A stretch of 64,000 nucleotides of DNA from an uncultured Eubacteriales bacterium (GTDB lineage: Bacteria > Bacillota > Clostridia > Christensenellales > Aristaeellaceae): NCBI GenBank assembly GCA_900315675.1, contig OMZY01000007.1, positions 1 to 64,000 on the forward strand, read 5' to 3'. The position numbers and the translations under genes are program-made. Of the stretch, positions 1 through 7,970 are shown piece by piece (positions within the stretch are counted from its first letter, which is position 1; each line of letters starts with the position of its first letter). The notes beneath the pieces were generated by a model that made no database searches, had not been told where the DNA came from, and worked only from the letters and a program-made list of their open reading frames with translations.

Positions 1-949
1 AGATGAGATTGCTCAGTTGTGGAACGCAGTCAACGCAATCCGGGTTGGTGAAAAGGTGAACGAGTCCATCACGGACTGGTACCCCCAAATTGTTTTCTGC
101 CTTACTGACGGAACACGTGGCGGTGTCCGTTTTGAAGCAAAGTGGCTGTGCATCGGCGGGATGGAGAATTACGAGATTAGCAATGCGGAAGGATTTTGGA
201 GCCTGACCGCATCGTTGGTCGAAAAGCATGAGGCTATGGCAGAAGGGGCTGTTCGCGTCGGTTGGAACGATGATTCTGATCTGATAATTGTCCCAAAGGA
301 AGTTGCCTGGGATGGATTACCGGATGGTGACTACTGCATCGGTGTCAAGGATGCGGGACATCTGGAGAGAGGATATTTCACATTATCTCTCTATGCGGAA
401 GACCTGTACAATCGGGAAACAATCGAAAACCTGAAGCAGGGGGACAGAATCCTCGTCCAGGGAGAAACCTACACTGTCGGATACATTCGGATTCATGGCT
501 GGTACGATTCTGACGGAGACGGAGAAGCAGATGAATCCGGTACATATGCAAAACATCCGGCACAGGAACTTGCGGACAGTCGGGAACTGGTGGACGACGG
601 TGATTTCAACGAAGCCCCTGACAGTTTTGAAATATCCGCATATGAGCTGATTATGCTGGAAGACTTTCCTGGATATATTGTCTTTGAGCCTGTTTCAGAT
701 ACTGAGTGCAGAAGCGTCGTCAACGATTGGTCACCCTGCAAATATCTTGGAGATGTAACAATTCAGCTTCCACTGCCTGATGACTTCGTTTTTCTGGACT
801 ACGCGGACAACGAAGGAAATGCTGATACCTTCCTGGACAATATCTCTGAGGGTTGGTATTCTCCCTACAACAGCCGCGCATGGTTCAAGAACGGTCAGCT
901 GTTCAAAGTGAGCCACTCGGATTATCCGTCTGGCCCAGAGGAAGATTGA
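1..949 (+). CDS. Hypothetical protein, 5' end outside window
   Basis: The reading frame is open to the left edge of the window, so the gene starts upstream and about 315 C-terminal residues are visible. The only in-window candidate start near the edge is a TTG without a ribosome binding site. The protein is acidic and rich in aromatic residues and contains a segment reading YDSDGDGEADESG that resembles a calcium-binding loop of the DxDxDG type. I see no membrane segment in the visible part. It ends 24 bases before the SIMPL-domain gene, so the two may be cotranscribed. I do not recognise the family. Confidence 0.75.
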   Translation, partial: DEIAQLWNAVNAIRVGEKVNESITDWYPQIVFCLTDGTRGGVRFEAKWLCIGGMENYEISNAEGFWSLTASLVEKHEAMAEGAVRVGWNDDSDLIIVPKEVAWDGLPDGDYCIGVKDAGHLERGYFTLSLYAEDLYNRETIENLKQGDRILVQGETYTVGYIRIHGWYDSDGDGEADESGTYAKHPAQELADSRELVDDGDFNEAPDSFEISAYELIMLEDFPGYIVFEPVSDTECRSVVNDWSPCKYLGDVTIQLPLPDDFVFLDYADNEGNADTFLDNISEGWYSPYNSRAWFKNGQLFKVSHSDYPSGPEED

Positions 950-973
950 TAGATGAGAAAGGAAGGAACCAAA

Positions 974-1678
974 ATGAAAAAACTGATTGCTATAATCGCG
1001 GCCCTGATACTAGCATTATCCGCCGCTACGGCGCTGGCTGATACAAAGATCACGGTCAACGGCACCGGCGAAGTCCGCGTCAGCGCAGATACCGCCATCA
1101 TCTCTCTGGGAGTGAATGCCCGGGATAAGGATGTTCTGAAAGCACAGCAGAAAGTGAATGAAACCATTGCTGCCATCCGGGCAGCCTTGATTGACAAGGA
1201 TGTGAAAGAAGAAAACATCAACACGGACTTTATCAACATCTATCCGTTGTATGACTATTCCGGCGACCAAGAGCAGCTGTCCGCCTATAACGCCAGCTCC
1301 ACACTGGCTATCAAGGTCACGGACATGGAAAGCGTCGGCGCTCTGATCGATGTTTGCTTTGCAGCTGGGGCGAATACTCTGAATGGTATCTCTTTCTCCG
1401 CGTCCGATACCGAGGAAGCGAAAACCGAAGCCATGAAGAAGGCTGTAGCAGATGCGAAGAATAAAGCAGAGATCCTTGCAGAAGCCTCAGGATTGAAAAT
1501 CACCAGGATTGAGAATATTACCGAGGGCGGCGTTTACAGCTACCAGAACAACATCGGAAATGTATACGCTAGAGGAATGGACGATGTTGTGGAGGAAGCT
1601 GATGATACCGGAACGGTAGTTCAGTCGGCAAAACTGATAGTAAGCGCAAGCGTAAGCATCACCTTTGAGGCAGAGTAA
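974..1678 (+). CDS. Secreted SIMPL-domain (DUF541) protein
   Basis: This 234-residue protein starts with a signal peptide (MKKLIAIIAALILALSAATA, cleavage probably after ALA near residue 22) and continues as a single SIMPL/DUF541 domain. Family marks are the opening TKITVNGTGEVRVSADTA strand, a central KVTDMESVGALID segment, and the helix EAKTEAMKKAVADAKNKAE followed by LAEASGL. SIMPL proteins are periplasmic or cell-surface proteins of uncertain function, in some cases linked to stress tolerance. I chose the ATG at 974 rather than the upstream one at 953 because AAGGAAGGA lies just before it and the signal peptide then begins at residue 1. It follows the preceding gene closely. Confidence 0.85.
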   Translation: MKKLIAIIAALILALSAATALADTKITVNGTGEVRVSADTAIISLGVNARDKDVLKAQQKVNETIAAIRAALIDKDVKEENINTDFINIYPLYDYSGDQEQLSAYNASSTLAIKVTDMESVGALIDVCFAAGANTLNGISFSASDTEEAKTEAMKKAVADAKNKAEILAEASGLKITRIENITEGGVYSYQNNIGNVYARGMDDVVEEADDTGTVVQSAKLIVSASVSITFEAE

Positions 1679-1904
1679 AAAACGTTTGCCCACGTTTCGC
1701 CCCACGTTGGCCCTGTTTCCGCGAGAGTCTGCTTGGTTGAGGAAACAGGCGGGACTAACACAACAAGGCTGTAAAGGGGCAAATTTAGGGAAGAATAAAA
1801 ACTCAGAAGATTGTCCGATATTTTCATCATCCTAAGGCAGAGGCTTTAATTCATATGTGAAGGATGATAAAATACTGTCAAAATCTTTTCAGGGAGGGGT
1901 TTGC

Positions 1905-2276
1905 ATGAAAAAGTTCCTTTATGTAATGGCGGGCATCTTTGGAGTTTTGACGATTATCTTCTATTTCACTTCGCTCAATCATCTTGACCGCGACGCAGCG
2001 CGGCTTCTCGGAACAAGCACGACCATAAACATTCAGGCAACTGTTTTCTGTGCTGCTTGTGCGGTCATTTGTGCCTTGAATGTAGTTGGCGCTATTATTT
2101 TGACATTCATCGAAAACAATGCTGTTGCTTCCAGCGCTCCATCTGTACCCATGGGGATTCAGACGGAAGATGGTGGAGTTCAGATGACTGCTACGAATTA
2201 CTGGGTCTGCCCGAACTGTAAAACACGTAACCCATTCAGCAAGATCGAATGCAAAGAATGTGGTCATGTTCGCTGA
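1905..2276 (+). CDS. Small membrane protein with C-terminal zinc ribbon
   Basis: The 123-residue product has two predicted transmembrane helices (about residues 3-22 and 38-62) and ends in a zinc ribbon, CPNC then CKECG separated by 13 residues, directly before the C-terminus. The start at 1905 follows an AGGGAGGGG ribosome binding site; an upstream in-frame start at 1857 lacks one. Such two-helix plus ribbon proteins are common, unassigned membrane proteins of Clostridia. The gene ends next to the tRNA-Val repeat block. Function unknown. Confidence 0.7.
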   Translation: MKKFLYVMAGIFGVLTIIFYFTSLNHLDRDAARLLGTSTTINIQATVFCAACAVICALNVVGAIILTFIENNAVASSAPSVPMGIQTEDGGVQMTATNYWVCPNCKTRNPFSKIECKECGHVR

Positions 2277-2304
2277 TCGGTGGATGTGAACGATTCGCCC
2301 GCAG

Positions 2305-2420
2305 GGGTACGCACTTTTTTGGCATTTGCGTACCCCATTTGCGTACCGGTACGCACCGATTTTTGCGTACCCTCTGCGTACCCCTCGTGCGTACCCTTAG
2401 GGGTACGCAAAAGGGTACGC
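2305..2420. repeat. GTACGC/GCGTAC array, left copy
   Basis: About 115 bases contain nine occurrences of GTACGC or its complement GCGTAC, mostly extended to GGGTACGCA or TGCGTACCC, in both orientations and including a TGCGTACCGGTACGCA palindrome. The array lies just beyond the terminator of the minus-strand tRNA-Val gene. No protein explains it; open frames through it are artefacts of the repeat. It could form alternative hairpins or be a dense protein-binding site. Confidence 0.85.
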
Positions 2421-2466
2421 AAAAAAAATCCGGCATGCGTTGATTCATAACGCCTACCGGATTTTT
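2421..2466 (-). terminator. Terminator of tRNA-Val copy 1
   Basis: Read on the minus strand, an AATCCGG...GCGTT arm pairs with CAACGC...CCGGATT and is followed by a run of T. It sits four bases downstream of the tRNA 3' end. Confidence 0.8.
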
Positions 2467-2469
2467 GAG

Positions 2470-2542
2470 TGGTGACAGTTGGACTCGAACCAACGACCCC
2501 TTCGATGTGAACGAAGTGCTCTACCGACTGAGCCATGCCACC
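2470..2542 (-). tRNA. tRNA-Val (anticodon CAC), copy 1
   Basis: Read on the minus strand the gene folds as a normal cloverleaf: acceptor arms GGTGGCA/TGTCACC, D-arm GCTCAGTCGGTAGAGC, anticodon loop TTCACAT giving anticodon CAC (plus-strand positions 2507-2509) on a CTTCG/CGAAG stem, and T-arm GTTGG-TTCGAGT-CCAAC. The discriminator base is A and no CCA is encoded. CAC reads the valine codon GUG. An identical gene lies at 3975-4047. Confidence 0.93.
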
Positions 2543-2904
2543 TTGTACATATTTTATGATGCTTATGCAACATTTAGTAGGACGATCAGGCCGAGGCAAT
2601 CAGGAGGTAGATGACAGCAGGCTGGACGTCATGTTTTCATGACGGAAAGCCGCTGGCATTCATCTGTTGATGAATGCCAGCGGCGAAAATTTTCCCCCCA
2701 AAAAGCGGAATTCCAAACAGTATGTTTCCAGCTAATAATTTAATGTGCGGCTGTAGAATTCGTGGAGGATAAGAATGCGGGGGAATTGTAACAGTTTGTC
2801 AACTGACAGGATTTTCAGCACCGATGAAAGAATATATCTACATGTATCGTCTATTTAATTGGTAGCCGATACATTTTTTCCCTGTTGAAAGAGGAGGATA
2901 GGTT
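2543..2904. other. Intergenic stretch with a perfect hairpin
   Basis: No gene seen. The stretch carries a perfect 16-bp hairpin (arms 2649-2664 and 2669-2684, loop TGTT). Just upstream of the next gene is an 8-bp inverted repeat ATGTATCG/CGATACAT (2842-2849 and 2867-2874) overlapping CGTCTATTTA, which resembles the ECF-type -10 elements found before the two sigma genes of this window. The last point is weak inference. Confidence 0.5.
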
Positions 2905-3744
2905 ATGTTCAAAAAAGGATTGTTTCTGTTTCTAACAGCTTTTCTGCTGATTTGCTCAGTCTCTCTGGCGTCCGCATCCGGTCTTTTTAGTGAATTGAAT
3001 GAGACTGATTACGCGGATGAGCGGTTGCCAGTGTTGGATGAGGTTGCTGATGTTGTTTCAGTGTCACAGACTATAGACTCTGTCACTGTTGAAGTGAGCC
3101 AGGCTTACTATGAAGGAAATCGTGTATATGTTTCCTACAAAGCAACCGAACAAATCTATGAACAGGACGGCCTTGAACTGGAAGATGGTTCCTATGCGGA
3201 TATCATTGCTGGCGGCAGTGTGCAGCAGGAGGATGGTTCAATCATCGGATGGAAAGAATGCATTGTTCCAGAGGATGCTCTTGCAGACGACCAGACATTC
3301 TGCTTGGTATACAGCACTCCAGAGAACAAAGACAAAAGAACGCTGAGTTTTACCCTGAAGCATCATAAATATGATCAGTTTCTGCAGGGGAATTCACCAG
3401 ATGCGCTTTATCAGGCACGTGCGATTTTGTATATAGGAAAGGTGGATCTTAAGGGCATTGTCATATTGACTTCGCCGGAACAAGCTGCAAGCTGGCTTGC
3501 CTGGCAGGAAGGAAAGGAAGGTACCGGTACAGATGTAATTTCCAGTTGGAACCTGTATCAGAACGGTGAACTTGTTTCCTACGATTTGTTTGGTGCATCT
3601 GAAGTGCATGAAGATGATGTGACTTTCTCTGTTATGTTTCCCTTTATGGAAGATCTCAGTGGGTTGTCTCTTGTTCCCGAATACAGTGGAGCTGGCGAAA
3701 AAACTGATGAAGCGATTATTCTTGAGCCGATGGACCAGGAATAA
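2905..3744 (+). CDS. Secreted protein, paralogue of the protein at 44277-45293
   Basis: The 279-residue product has a signal peptide (hydrophobic core FLFLTAFLLICSVSLASA, cleavage after ASA near residue 25) and no other membrane segment. Its core matches the protein encoded at 44277-45293: both contain an AYYEGxRVYVSY motif, then LEDGxYADI, then EDGSxxGWKxC, and WNLYQN near the C-terminus. The family is not known to me; the fold is probably a beta-sandwich. GAGGAGG precedes the ATG at good spacing. The gene is bracketed by the duplicated tRNA-Val blocks, so it could have been gained or moved together with them. Confidence 0.75.
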   Translation: MFKKGLFLFLTAFLLICSVSLASASGLFSELNETDYADERLPVLDEVADVVSVSQTIDSVTVEVSQAYYEGNRVYVSYKATEQIYEQDGLELEDGSYADIIAGGSVQQEDGSIIGWKECIVPEDALADDQTFCLVYSTPENKDKRTLSFTLKHHKYDQFLQGNSPDALYQARAILYIGKVDLKGIVILTSPEQAASWLAWQEGKEGTGTDVISSWNLYQNGELVSYDLFGASEVHEDDVTFSVMFPFMEDLSGLSLVPEYSGAGEKTDEAIILEPMDQE

Positions 3745-3810
3745 ATGCAATGATAACTCGGTAGTTATCCAGCCCAACGTTCCACGGTTGATGTGAACGA
3801 CTCACCCGCA

Positions 3811-3926
3811 GGGGTACGCACTTTTTTGGCATTTGCGTACCCCATTTGCGTACCGGTACGCACCGATTTTGCGTACCCTCGGCGTACCCCTCGTGCGTAC
3901 CCTTAGGGGTACGCAAAAGGGTACGC
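3811..3926. repeat. GTACGC/GCGTAC array, right copy
   Basis: This has the same nine-element arrangement as at 2305-2420, again downstream of the minus-strand tRNA-Val terminator. Confidence 0.85.
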
Positions 3927-3971
3927 AAAAAAATCCGGCAAGCGTTGATTTCTAACGCCTACCGGATTTTT
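3927..3971 (-). terminator. Terminator of tRNA-Val copy 2
   Basis: On the minus strand an AATCCGG...GCGTT arm pairs with CAACGC...CCGGATT and is followed by a T-run, matching the terminator of copy 1 apart from a few loop bases. Confidence 0.8.
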
Positions 3972-3974
3972 CAG

Positions 3975-4047
3975 TGGTGACAGTTGGACTCGAACCAACG
4001 ACCCCTTCGATGTGAACGAAGTGCTCTACCGACTGAGCCATGCCACC
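3975..4047 (-). tRNA. tRNA-Val (anticodon CAC), copy 2
   Basis: The sequence is identical to the tRNA at 2470-2542, with the same cloverleaf and CAC anticodon. Transcription on the minus strand would begin beyond 4047, in the region containing a tRNA-like fragment. Confidence 0.93.
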
Positions 4048-4050
4048 TTA

Positions 4051-4100
4051 CCGTTTGATGTTCCAACCACATTGGACTACCAACTGAGCCAACAGACCAT
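4051..4100 (-). pseudogene. Possible degenerate tRNA fragment
   Basis: On the minus strand, right before tRNA-Val copy 2, the bases GGTCTGTTGGCTCAGTTGGT look like the acceptor and D-arm of a tRNA. The rest of the cloverleaf is not there; the sequence runs through TGTGGTTGGAACATC straight into the tRNA-Val leader. I read it as a decayed or truncated tRNA. This is a weak call; it could be chance similarity to the common D-arm sequence. Confidence 0.35.
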
Positions 4101-4310
4101 ATATGTCAACCGACTTCTGGGCTTTGCGGTCCGTGTCACATCCACGAACACCCAACGCGTCGGAGAAGCGTTCCAACCGGGAACGAAAGGCATTATACCA
4201 TGACGTACGGATTCGGTCAAGGAAAAAATCCGTGGATCCCATTATTTTCCGTATCATTTTGCCGCGGCAGGAACACCTGTCCCTGCCGCGGCACATACTC
4301 CCCTGTTTTC
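4101..4310. other. Intergenic stretch with a strong hairpin
   Basis: No gene seen. A 12-bp GC-rich hairpin (arms TGCCGCGGCAGG at 4260-4271 and CCTGCCGCGGCA at 4282-4293) lies downstream of the minus-strand gene that ends at 4311. It lacks a clear T-run but may still end that transcript. Confidence 0.5.
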
Positions 4311-4733
4311 TTACCTCACAAACAGCTCTTCTGCTTCCGCCAGCTGCTCCAGCCGTTTCAGCACGCTGCCGCAGGCGTTGTACACCGTCATGTACAGGTC
4401 ATCCCTGTACAGGGTCACGAGCGTTTCCTCCTCTGGCAGCAGCACGCACAGGTCTGCGTTATCCAGGATCTTTCCCTCCAGCCATTCCGGATCGGGATTG
4501 TCGGTAAACACGTCCCCCTGCGCTTCGCATACGCTGAAGTTATAATAGCAGTTCAGCTTCAGCAGGATGTCCGCAAACTTCCTCCGAAACCCCTTCATCC
4601 TTTCCGGATTCATATAATACTTTTCCACCGCAAAGAACTGTCCCGCGCTGCCTTCTGGCACCTGCTCCGGCAGGAAGTCCACCACCCGGTAAGACTTCTC
4701 CAGCAGTTCCTCCACCATCTTTTCCTTATCCAT
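4311..4733 (-). CDS. Hypothetical protein, 140 aa
   Basis: This acidic soluble protein of 140 residues has no signal peptide or membrane helix. The sequence is mostly helical in character at both ends (MDKEKMVEELLEKS and SVLKRLEQLAEAEE). It includes a central QFFAVEKYYMNPERM segment. I do not recognise a domain. The start has AAAGGGAAAAGGAA just upstream. It lies 31 bases downstream of the ADP-ribosylglycohydrolase gene on the same strand, so the two form an operon, but this gives no function by itself. Confidence 0.7.
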   Translation of the reverse strand: MDKEKMVEELLEKSYRVVDFLPEQVPEGSAGQFFAVEKYYMNPERMKGFRRKFADILLKLNCYYNFSVCEAQGDVFTDNPDPEWLEGKILDNADLCVLLPEEETLVTLYRDDLYMTVYNACGSVLKRLEQLAEAEELFVR

Positions 4734-4764
4734 TTCCTTTTCCCTTTTTCCCCCCCCTCAATTG

Positions 4765-5568
4765 TTAATTATTCATTTGCTTTCTCGCTTCATCGAAGCG
4801 GGAAAGCACTTCCCACATCTCCAGCGTAATCCTTTTCCGGCATTCCTCTTTCAGCTCCTCCGGTACGCCGTAGAACGCTTCCGCCATGCTGCCCGCAATG
4901 CAGGTCAGCGTGTCGCAGTCCCCGCCCAGGGAAACCGCCGTCCGGATCACATCCTCAAAGCTTTCTCCTTCCAGGAACGCCGTAATGGCCTCCGGCACTG
5001 TCTCCTGGCAGCTCTCCACATGATGATACCCCGGCCGGATGTCATCGCAGGTCCTGCTCAGATCATACCCGAACACGTCCGTCACAAACTCCCGGATCTC
5101 CTGCTTGCTCTTTCCGTTCCGGGCCATCCAGATCACCGAGGCCACGCATTCCGCGCCTTTGATGCCTTCCGGATGGTCGTGCGTCACTTCCGCGGTCAGC
5201 CGGGCCTTCTCCCGGGTTTCCTCCAGGGTATCATACAGCCAGCCCGCGGAAGACACCCGCATGGCGGATCCGTTTCCGAAGCTTCCGTAGGGCTGCGGAT
5301 CCTCCTCGAACAGCCACCGGTAGAACATGCCCCCGTAGCCCGCGTCCGGATCCTCCCTTCCCCACTGCTGCATGGAATACACCAGATTCTTCTTCAGCTT
5401 TTCCGGATCCTTTTCCCCGGTCAGCAGGGCGTCCGCCACCGCGATGGTCATCACGCTGTCATCCGTGAACATGCTGTCCTCAATAAACAGCGGAAAATCC
5501 TTGGTCTTGTCACCCTGGTCAAATTCATACGGGCTTCCGATGATGTCGCCCAATATCGCTCCGTACAT
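4765..5568 (-). CDS. ADP-ribosylglycohydrolase family protein
   Basis: The 267-residue protein belongs to the ADP-ribosylglycohydrolase (DraG-like) family, which cleaves ADP-ribose from modified proteins or small molecules with two metal ions. The family signatures are all present: MYGAILGDIIGSPYEF at the N-terminus, the metal-binding FTDDSVMT near residue 35, and GGDCDT (the GGDxDT metal motif) in the C-terminal third. The ATG at 5568 is preferred because AAAGGAG lies just upstream and the family N-terminus then starts at residue 1; a longer frame up to 5631 adds an unrelated 21 residues. It is the first gene of a two-gene minus-strand operon. The natural substrate cannot be told from sequence. 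Confidence 0.88.
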   Translation of the reverse strand: MYGAILGDIIGSPYEFDQGDKTKDFPLFIEDSMFTDDSVMTIAVADALLTGEKDPEKLKKNLVYSMQQWGREDPDAGYGGMFYRWLFEEDPQPYGSFGNGSAMRVSSAGWLYDTLEETREKARLTAEVTHDHPEGIKGAECVASVIWMARNGKSKQEIREFVTDVFGYDLSRTCDDIRPGYHHVESCQETVPEAITAFLEGESFEDVIRTAVSLGGDCDTLTCIAGSMAEAFYGVPEELKEECRKRITLEMWEVLSRFDEARKQMNN

Positions 5569-5977
5569 ACCGCGCTCTCTCCTTTTCAACTCACCGCTCA
5601 ACTGCACAGCGATAAACTCTACACTCTTCACTCTTCACTCTAAACTCTTCACTAGTATCTCCCGGTTCACCCGGCATCCCCAGCATATCTCAAACTGCGT
5701 TCCTGCAGGTCGCTTTCCCGGCGACATCTGACTTTTCCGCCCGAATTATTCACTTGGCCTTCAGTCTTCATTCCATCCTGTTTTACGGATCTGTAATCCA
5801 AGTATGTCCTGAATTCCCCCATCTGTCAACTTCCCGCCTTTTTCTCAGTTTCCCGCCAGATATCCTCCTTTATTTTGCTCACCCGGTTCTTTTTTTCATC
5901 CTTCTTCTACCGTACAATCATCCCGTAAGCAGAAGCATATCCACACGAGACCGCCTGTGAAAGGATGGGCCGGCGTC
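5569..5977. other. Intergenic stretch with CTCTTCA heptamer repeats
   Basis: No gene seen. Positions 5617-5653 hold five heptamers of the form CTCTTCA or close variants in tandem (CTCTACA, CTCTTCA, CTCTTCA, CTCTAAA, CTCTTCA). The rest is CT-rich sequence without recognisable features. Confidence 0.6.
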
Positions 5978-6361
5978 ATGAACAACAACTGGCAGGAAAA
6001 CAAATGGCTCTATGACAAGACCTATACAAAGCGTCTCAAAGACTCCATGCTGCGGATGGCTCCGGTCCATGTCTATTCCCTGAAGAATCCCCAGGCAGTT
6101 CAGGGCGCTGTCAAAGCCCAGCCGGGCCCTGTCCGGGCGTCCGTGATCCTTCCCATTGCCGGGATTGCCCTGATCTGGGCACTCAATATCCTCTTTGGCT
6201 ATCTAATGTTCATTACCGGGGATTTGGTCACCGACAGCCTGATCTTCAGCGTCGTGATCGGAATCATCGGATTCCTGTTCTATCGCCGCACCCATGCCTA
6301 TGATGACATGGCCAGTGAAATCGAACGTAACGCTGCCGAGCGCAAAGCCAAAGGCCTGTAA
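5978..6361 (+). CDS. Small membrane protein, 127 aa
   Basis: The product has a ~55-residue hydrophilic N-terminus, two predicted transmembrane helices (about residues 58-80 and 86-101), and a charged C-terminus (MASEIERNAAERKAKG). The ATG at 5978 follows AAAGGATGG; an in-frame GTG at 5957 would overlap that site. Function unknown. A terminator follows at once. Confidence 0.7.
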   Translation: MNNNWQENKWLYDKTYTKRLKDSMLRMAPVHVYSLKNPQAVQGAVKAQPGPVRASVILPIAGIALIWALNILFGYLMFITGDLVTDSLIFSVVIGIIGFLFYRRTHAYDDMASEIERNAAERKAKGL

Positions 6362-6395
6362 CCTGTCCCCAACCGGCATTTCAGTCATCCATCCG

Positions 6396-6424
6396 CCCTG
6401 CTCCGATCCGGAGCAGGGTTTTTC
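6396..6424 (+). terminator. Rho-independent terminator
   Basis: A perfect 10-bp stem CCCTGCTCCG/CGGAGCAGGG with a 3-base loop is followed by TTTTT. It ends the plus-strand membrane-protein gene. Confidence 0.88.
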
Positions 6425-6425
6425 C

Positions 6426-6698
6426 TCATTCCCCGCCCAGCGCCACAATCCGGTCATGGATCCGCTTCTTCTCCGGACTGTTCCCGCACCACCGGTACAG
6501 GTGCTGCCAGTCCTGAAGCCCCAGTTCCTTTTCCGCCGCGGAGAGCGCTTCTTCCACTTCCTCCGTTTCCTCCTCGCTGTACAGGAACTCCAGCATGATC
6601 ACGTCCCTGCACTTTTCCGACGGCGCCTTCTCATAGTATTCCCGCCAATGGGGATTCTTCAGCCACTCCCGCAGGGTCTCCTCGTACTTCTCCTTCAC
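6426..6698 (-). CDS. Hypothetical protein, 90 aa
   Basis: This small acidic soluble protein is strongly helical (EEETEEVEEALSAAEKEL). It starts with GTG, supported by AAAGGAGG nine bases upstream. It has no recognisable domain; similar 90-residue proteins are widespread in Clostridia without assigned function. Its stop lies beside the terminator shared with the convergent gene. Confidence 0.65.
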   Translation of the reverse strand: MKEKYEETLREWLKNPHWREYYEKAPSEKCRDVIMLEFLYSEEETEEVEEALSAAEKELGLQDWQHLYRWCGNSPEKKRIHDRIVALGGE

Positions 6699-6927
6699 AT
6701 CCTTCTTCCTCCTTTACCCGCCCTGAAGAAGCACGAAAAAACCATCCCATCGTTTCCGACAGGATGGCATTCAGTCCATTCCGTTTTCTCATCCTATCGG
6801 TCAAGCTTTGGCACCTTACCGTTTCCGGCAGGTTGTCGTGCGGTCACAGGGCTTGTCCCTCGCGCACTCTTCATAGGCATTATTCAGTTGCATATATATG
6901 ATTCCACACAGATGCGTTTTTTCCTGC

Positions 6928-6964
6928 TGCCGCACTTTGCCGCAATCTGCCGCAGCCTGCCGCA
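6928..6964. repeat. Iteron-like TGCCGCA repeats, period 10
   Basis: TGCCGCA occurs at 6928, 6938, 6948 and 6958, each separated by three variable bases, so the period is exactly 10 bp or about one helical turn. An A+T-rich segment follows. Direct repeats phased like this are typical of initiator or repressor binding arrays. Confidence 0.75.
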
Positions 6965-7049
6965 TTATCCTAATAATATATATAAAGAATAATATATCCG
7001 TATAACGGATCCTATTCTTAATACTGCATGAAGCAAATCCCGTTTCCGG

Positions 7050-7078
7050 CCCTGCGGCAGTCTGCCGCGGGTCTTTTT
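7050..7078 (+). terminator. Hairpin with T-run
   Basis: CCCTGCGGCAG pairs with CTGCCGCGGG (one bulge) and is followed by TCTTTTTT. It could terminate a short leader transcript upstream of the DnaD-like gene. Confidence 0.5.
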
Positions 7079-7216
7079 TCAGCATACAATTTACGCAAAA
7101 AGAGACTTCCTGGAGAGTCCCCGGAGAAAAAATAAACAGTACCGCGCGACTTGAAAAACAGCCGAATCGCTTGTTACGCTTTAAATGGAAAGATGCGTAA
7201 AAAGGAGGTTCATCCC

Positions 7217-7906
7217 ATGTCCAGCAGGATCCTGAAGGATTCCATTCTGACCGACAAAGCATTCAACACCCTCTCCCTGCTCGAGGAGTCCATCTACCAC
7301 CGCCTGACCGTCAGCGCGGATGACTACGGGATCTTCTACGCGGATCCGGTGCTCCTCCTAAGAATCCTCTTTCCCCGGAAAAAGGATATCTCCGAGGAGG
7401 ACGTCCGGGAAGGCCTGGACCACCTGGAGGAAACAGGTCTCATCTTCCGCTACACCGCAGACGGGGAGGATTACCTGAAGCTCTCCTCTTGGGAAAATGA
7501 CCAGCGGCCAAGGAACACCCGCCATAAGTTTCCCTGTCCGGAAGCTGTCGAAGAAGCACCTGTCCTGCCCGCAGCAGAAGAGAAAGAAAAGGCTCCGGAG
7601 GAATGCAGTCCCGTCCGGGAGTCCCCAGCTGCGGATGAAATTGTCATCGAACTACCCCTCAACGACAACACCCTCTATAACGTCACCCAGGAAGAAATCT
7701 CTGAATTCTCCGCCCTGTATCCGGCTGTGGACGTGTTGCAGGAATACCGGGGGATGAAAGCCTGGTGCATGTCCAACACCCAGAAGCGAAAAACCAGGAA
7801 CGGCATCAAAAAGTTCATCAACAGCTGGCTCTCCAATGCCCAGAAGCAGAGCCAGAGCGCTTCCCAGCCTTCCCAAAGACAGCTGCCGGCAAACCCATTC
7901 CTGTAA
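7217..7906 (+). CDS. Phage-type replisome organiser (DnaD-like)
   Basis: The 229-residue protein has the layout of phage replication proteins of the replisome-organiser/DnaD type. An N-terminal winged-helix region (about residues 1-95) reads SSRILKDSILTDKAFNTLS, then YHRLTVSADDYG, then DVREGLDHLEETGLIFRY and WENDQ. A charged linker follows. The C-terminus holds the conserved RKTRNGIKKFINSWLSNA segment near residues 195-212. Such proteins bind origin DNA and help load the replicative helicase. The ATG at 7217 has a full AAAGGAGG site; the longer frame from 7151 does not. It lies 64 bases before the helicase-loader-like gene and just after an iteron-like array. No integrase or structural phage gene is near, so this looks like a remnant or a domesticated module. 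Confidence 0.72.
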   Translation: MSSRILKDSILTDKAFNTLSLLEESIYHRLTVSADDYGIFYADPVLLLRILFPRKKDISEEDVREGLDHLEETGLIFRYTADGEDYLKLSSWENDQRPRNTRHKFPCPEAVEEAPVLPAAEEKEKAPEECSPVRESPAADEIVIELPLNDNTLYNVTQEEISEFSALYPAVDVLQEYRGMKAWCMSNTQKRKTRNGIKKFINSWLSNAQKQSQSASQPSQRQLPANPFL

Positions 7907-7970
7907 AGGCACCCAGGCCAAGTCACAACACCAGGCATACCCGACGATCACAAAGGAGGCAGATTGCTCC

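Larger units (their letters stand above)
2283..2545. repeat. Left copy of ~260-bp direct repeat (GTACGC array + terminator + tRNA-Val)
   Basis: This block is repeated almost base for base at 3790-4050. It starts with GATGTGAACGA, runs through the GTACGC array and the tRNA terminator, and ends with the complete tRNA-Val gene. The two copies differ by a few substitutions and one-base length changes in homopolymers. The copies bracket a ~1.25-kb stretch that carries one secreted-protein gene. Confidence 0.9.
3790..4050. repeat. Right copy of ~260-bp direct repeat
   Basis: This is the second copy of the block at 2283-2545, shifted by about 1505 bases, with the same order of GTACGC array, terminator and full tRNA-Val gene. 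The few differences from the left copy (for example CTCTGCGTACCC against CTCGGCGTACCC) point to a fairly recent duplication. Confidence 0.9.
6699..7216. other. Intergenic stretch with iteron-like array upstream of replication genes
   Basis: No protein gene is evident. The stretch holds four exact TGCCGCA repeats (see 6928-6964), an A+T-rich segment of about 50 bases next to it (6971-7020), the palindrome ATCCGTATAACGGAT, and a GC-rich hairpin followed by T6 (7050-7078). Together this resembles a small replication origin or a controlled promoter region for the phage-type genes that follow. Confidence 0.55.

Noticed and set aside
2249-2443. Protein genes within the GTACGC array
   Set aside because: The frames exist on both strands only because of the repeated hexamer and have no ribosome binding site.
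2470-4047. attL/attR of an element integrated in tRNA-Val
   Set aside because: Both repeats contain the complete tRNA plus about 190 bases downstream, and no integrase or excisionase gene lies between them.
4200-5643. Plus-strand frames of 209 and 293 residues
   Set aside because: They are antisense to the 140-residue gene and the ADP-ribosylglycohydrolase and show shadow composition.
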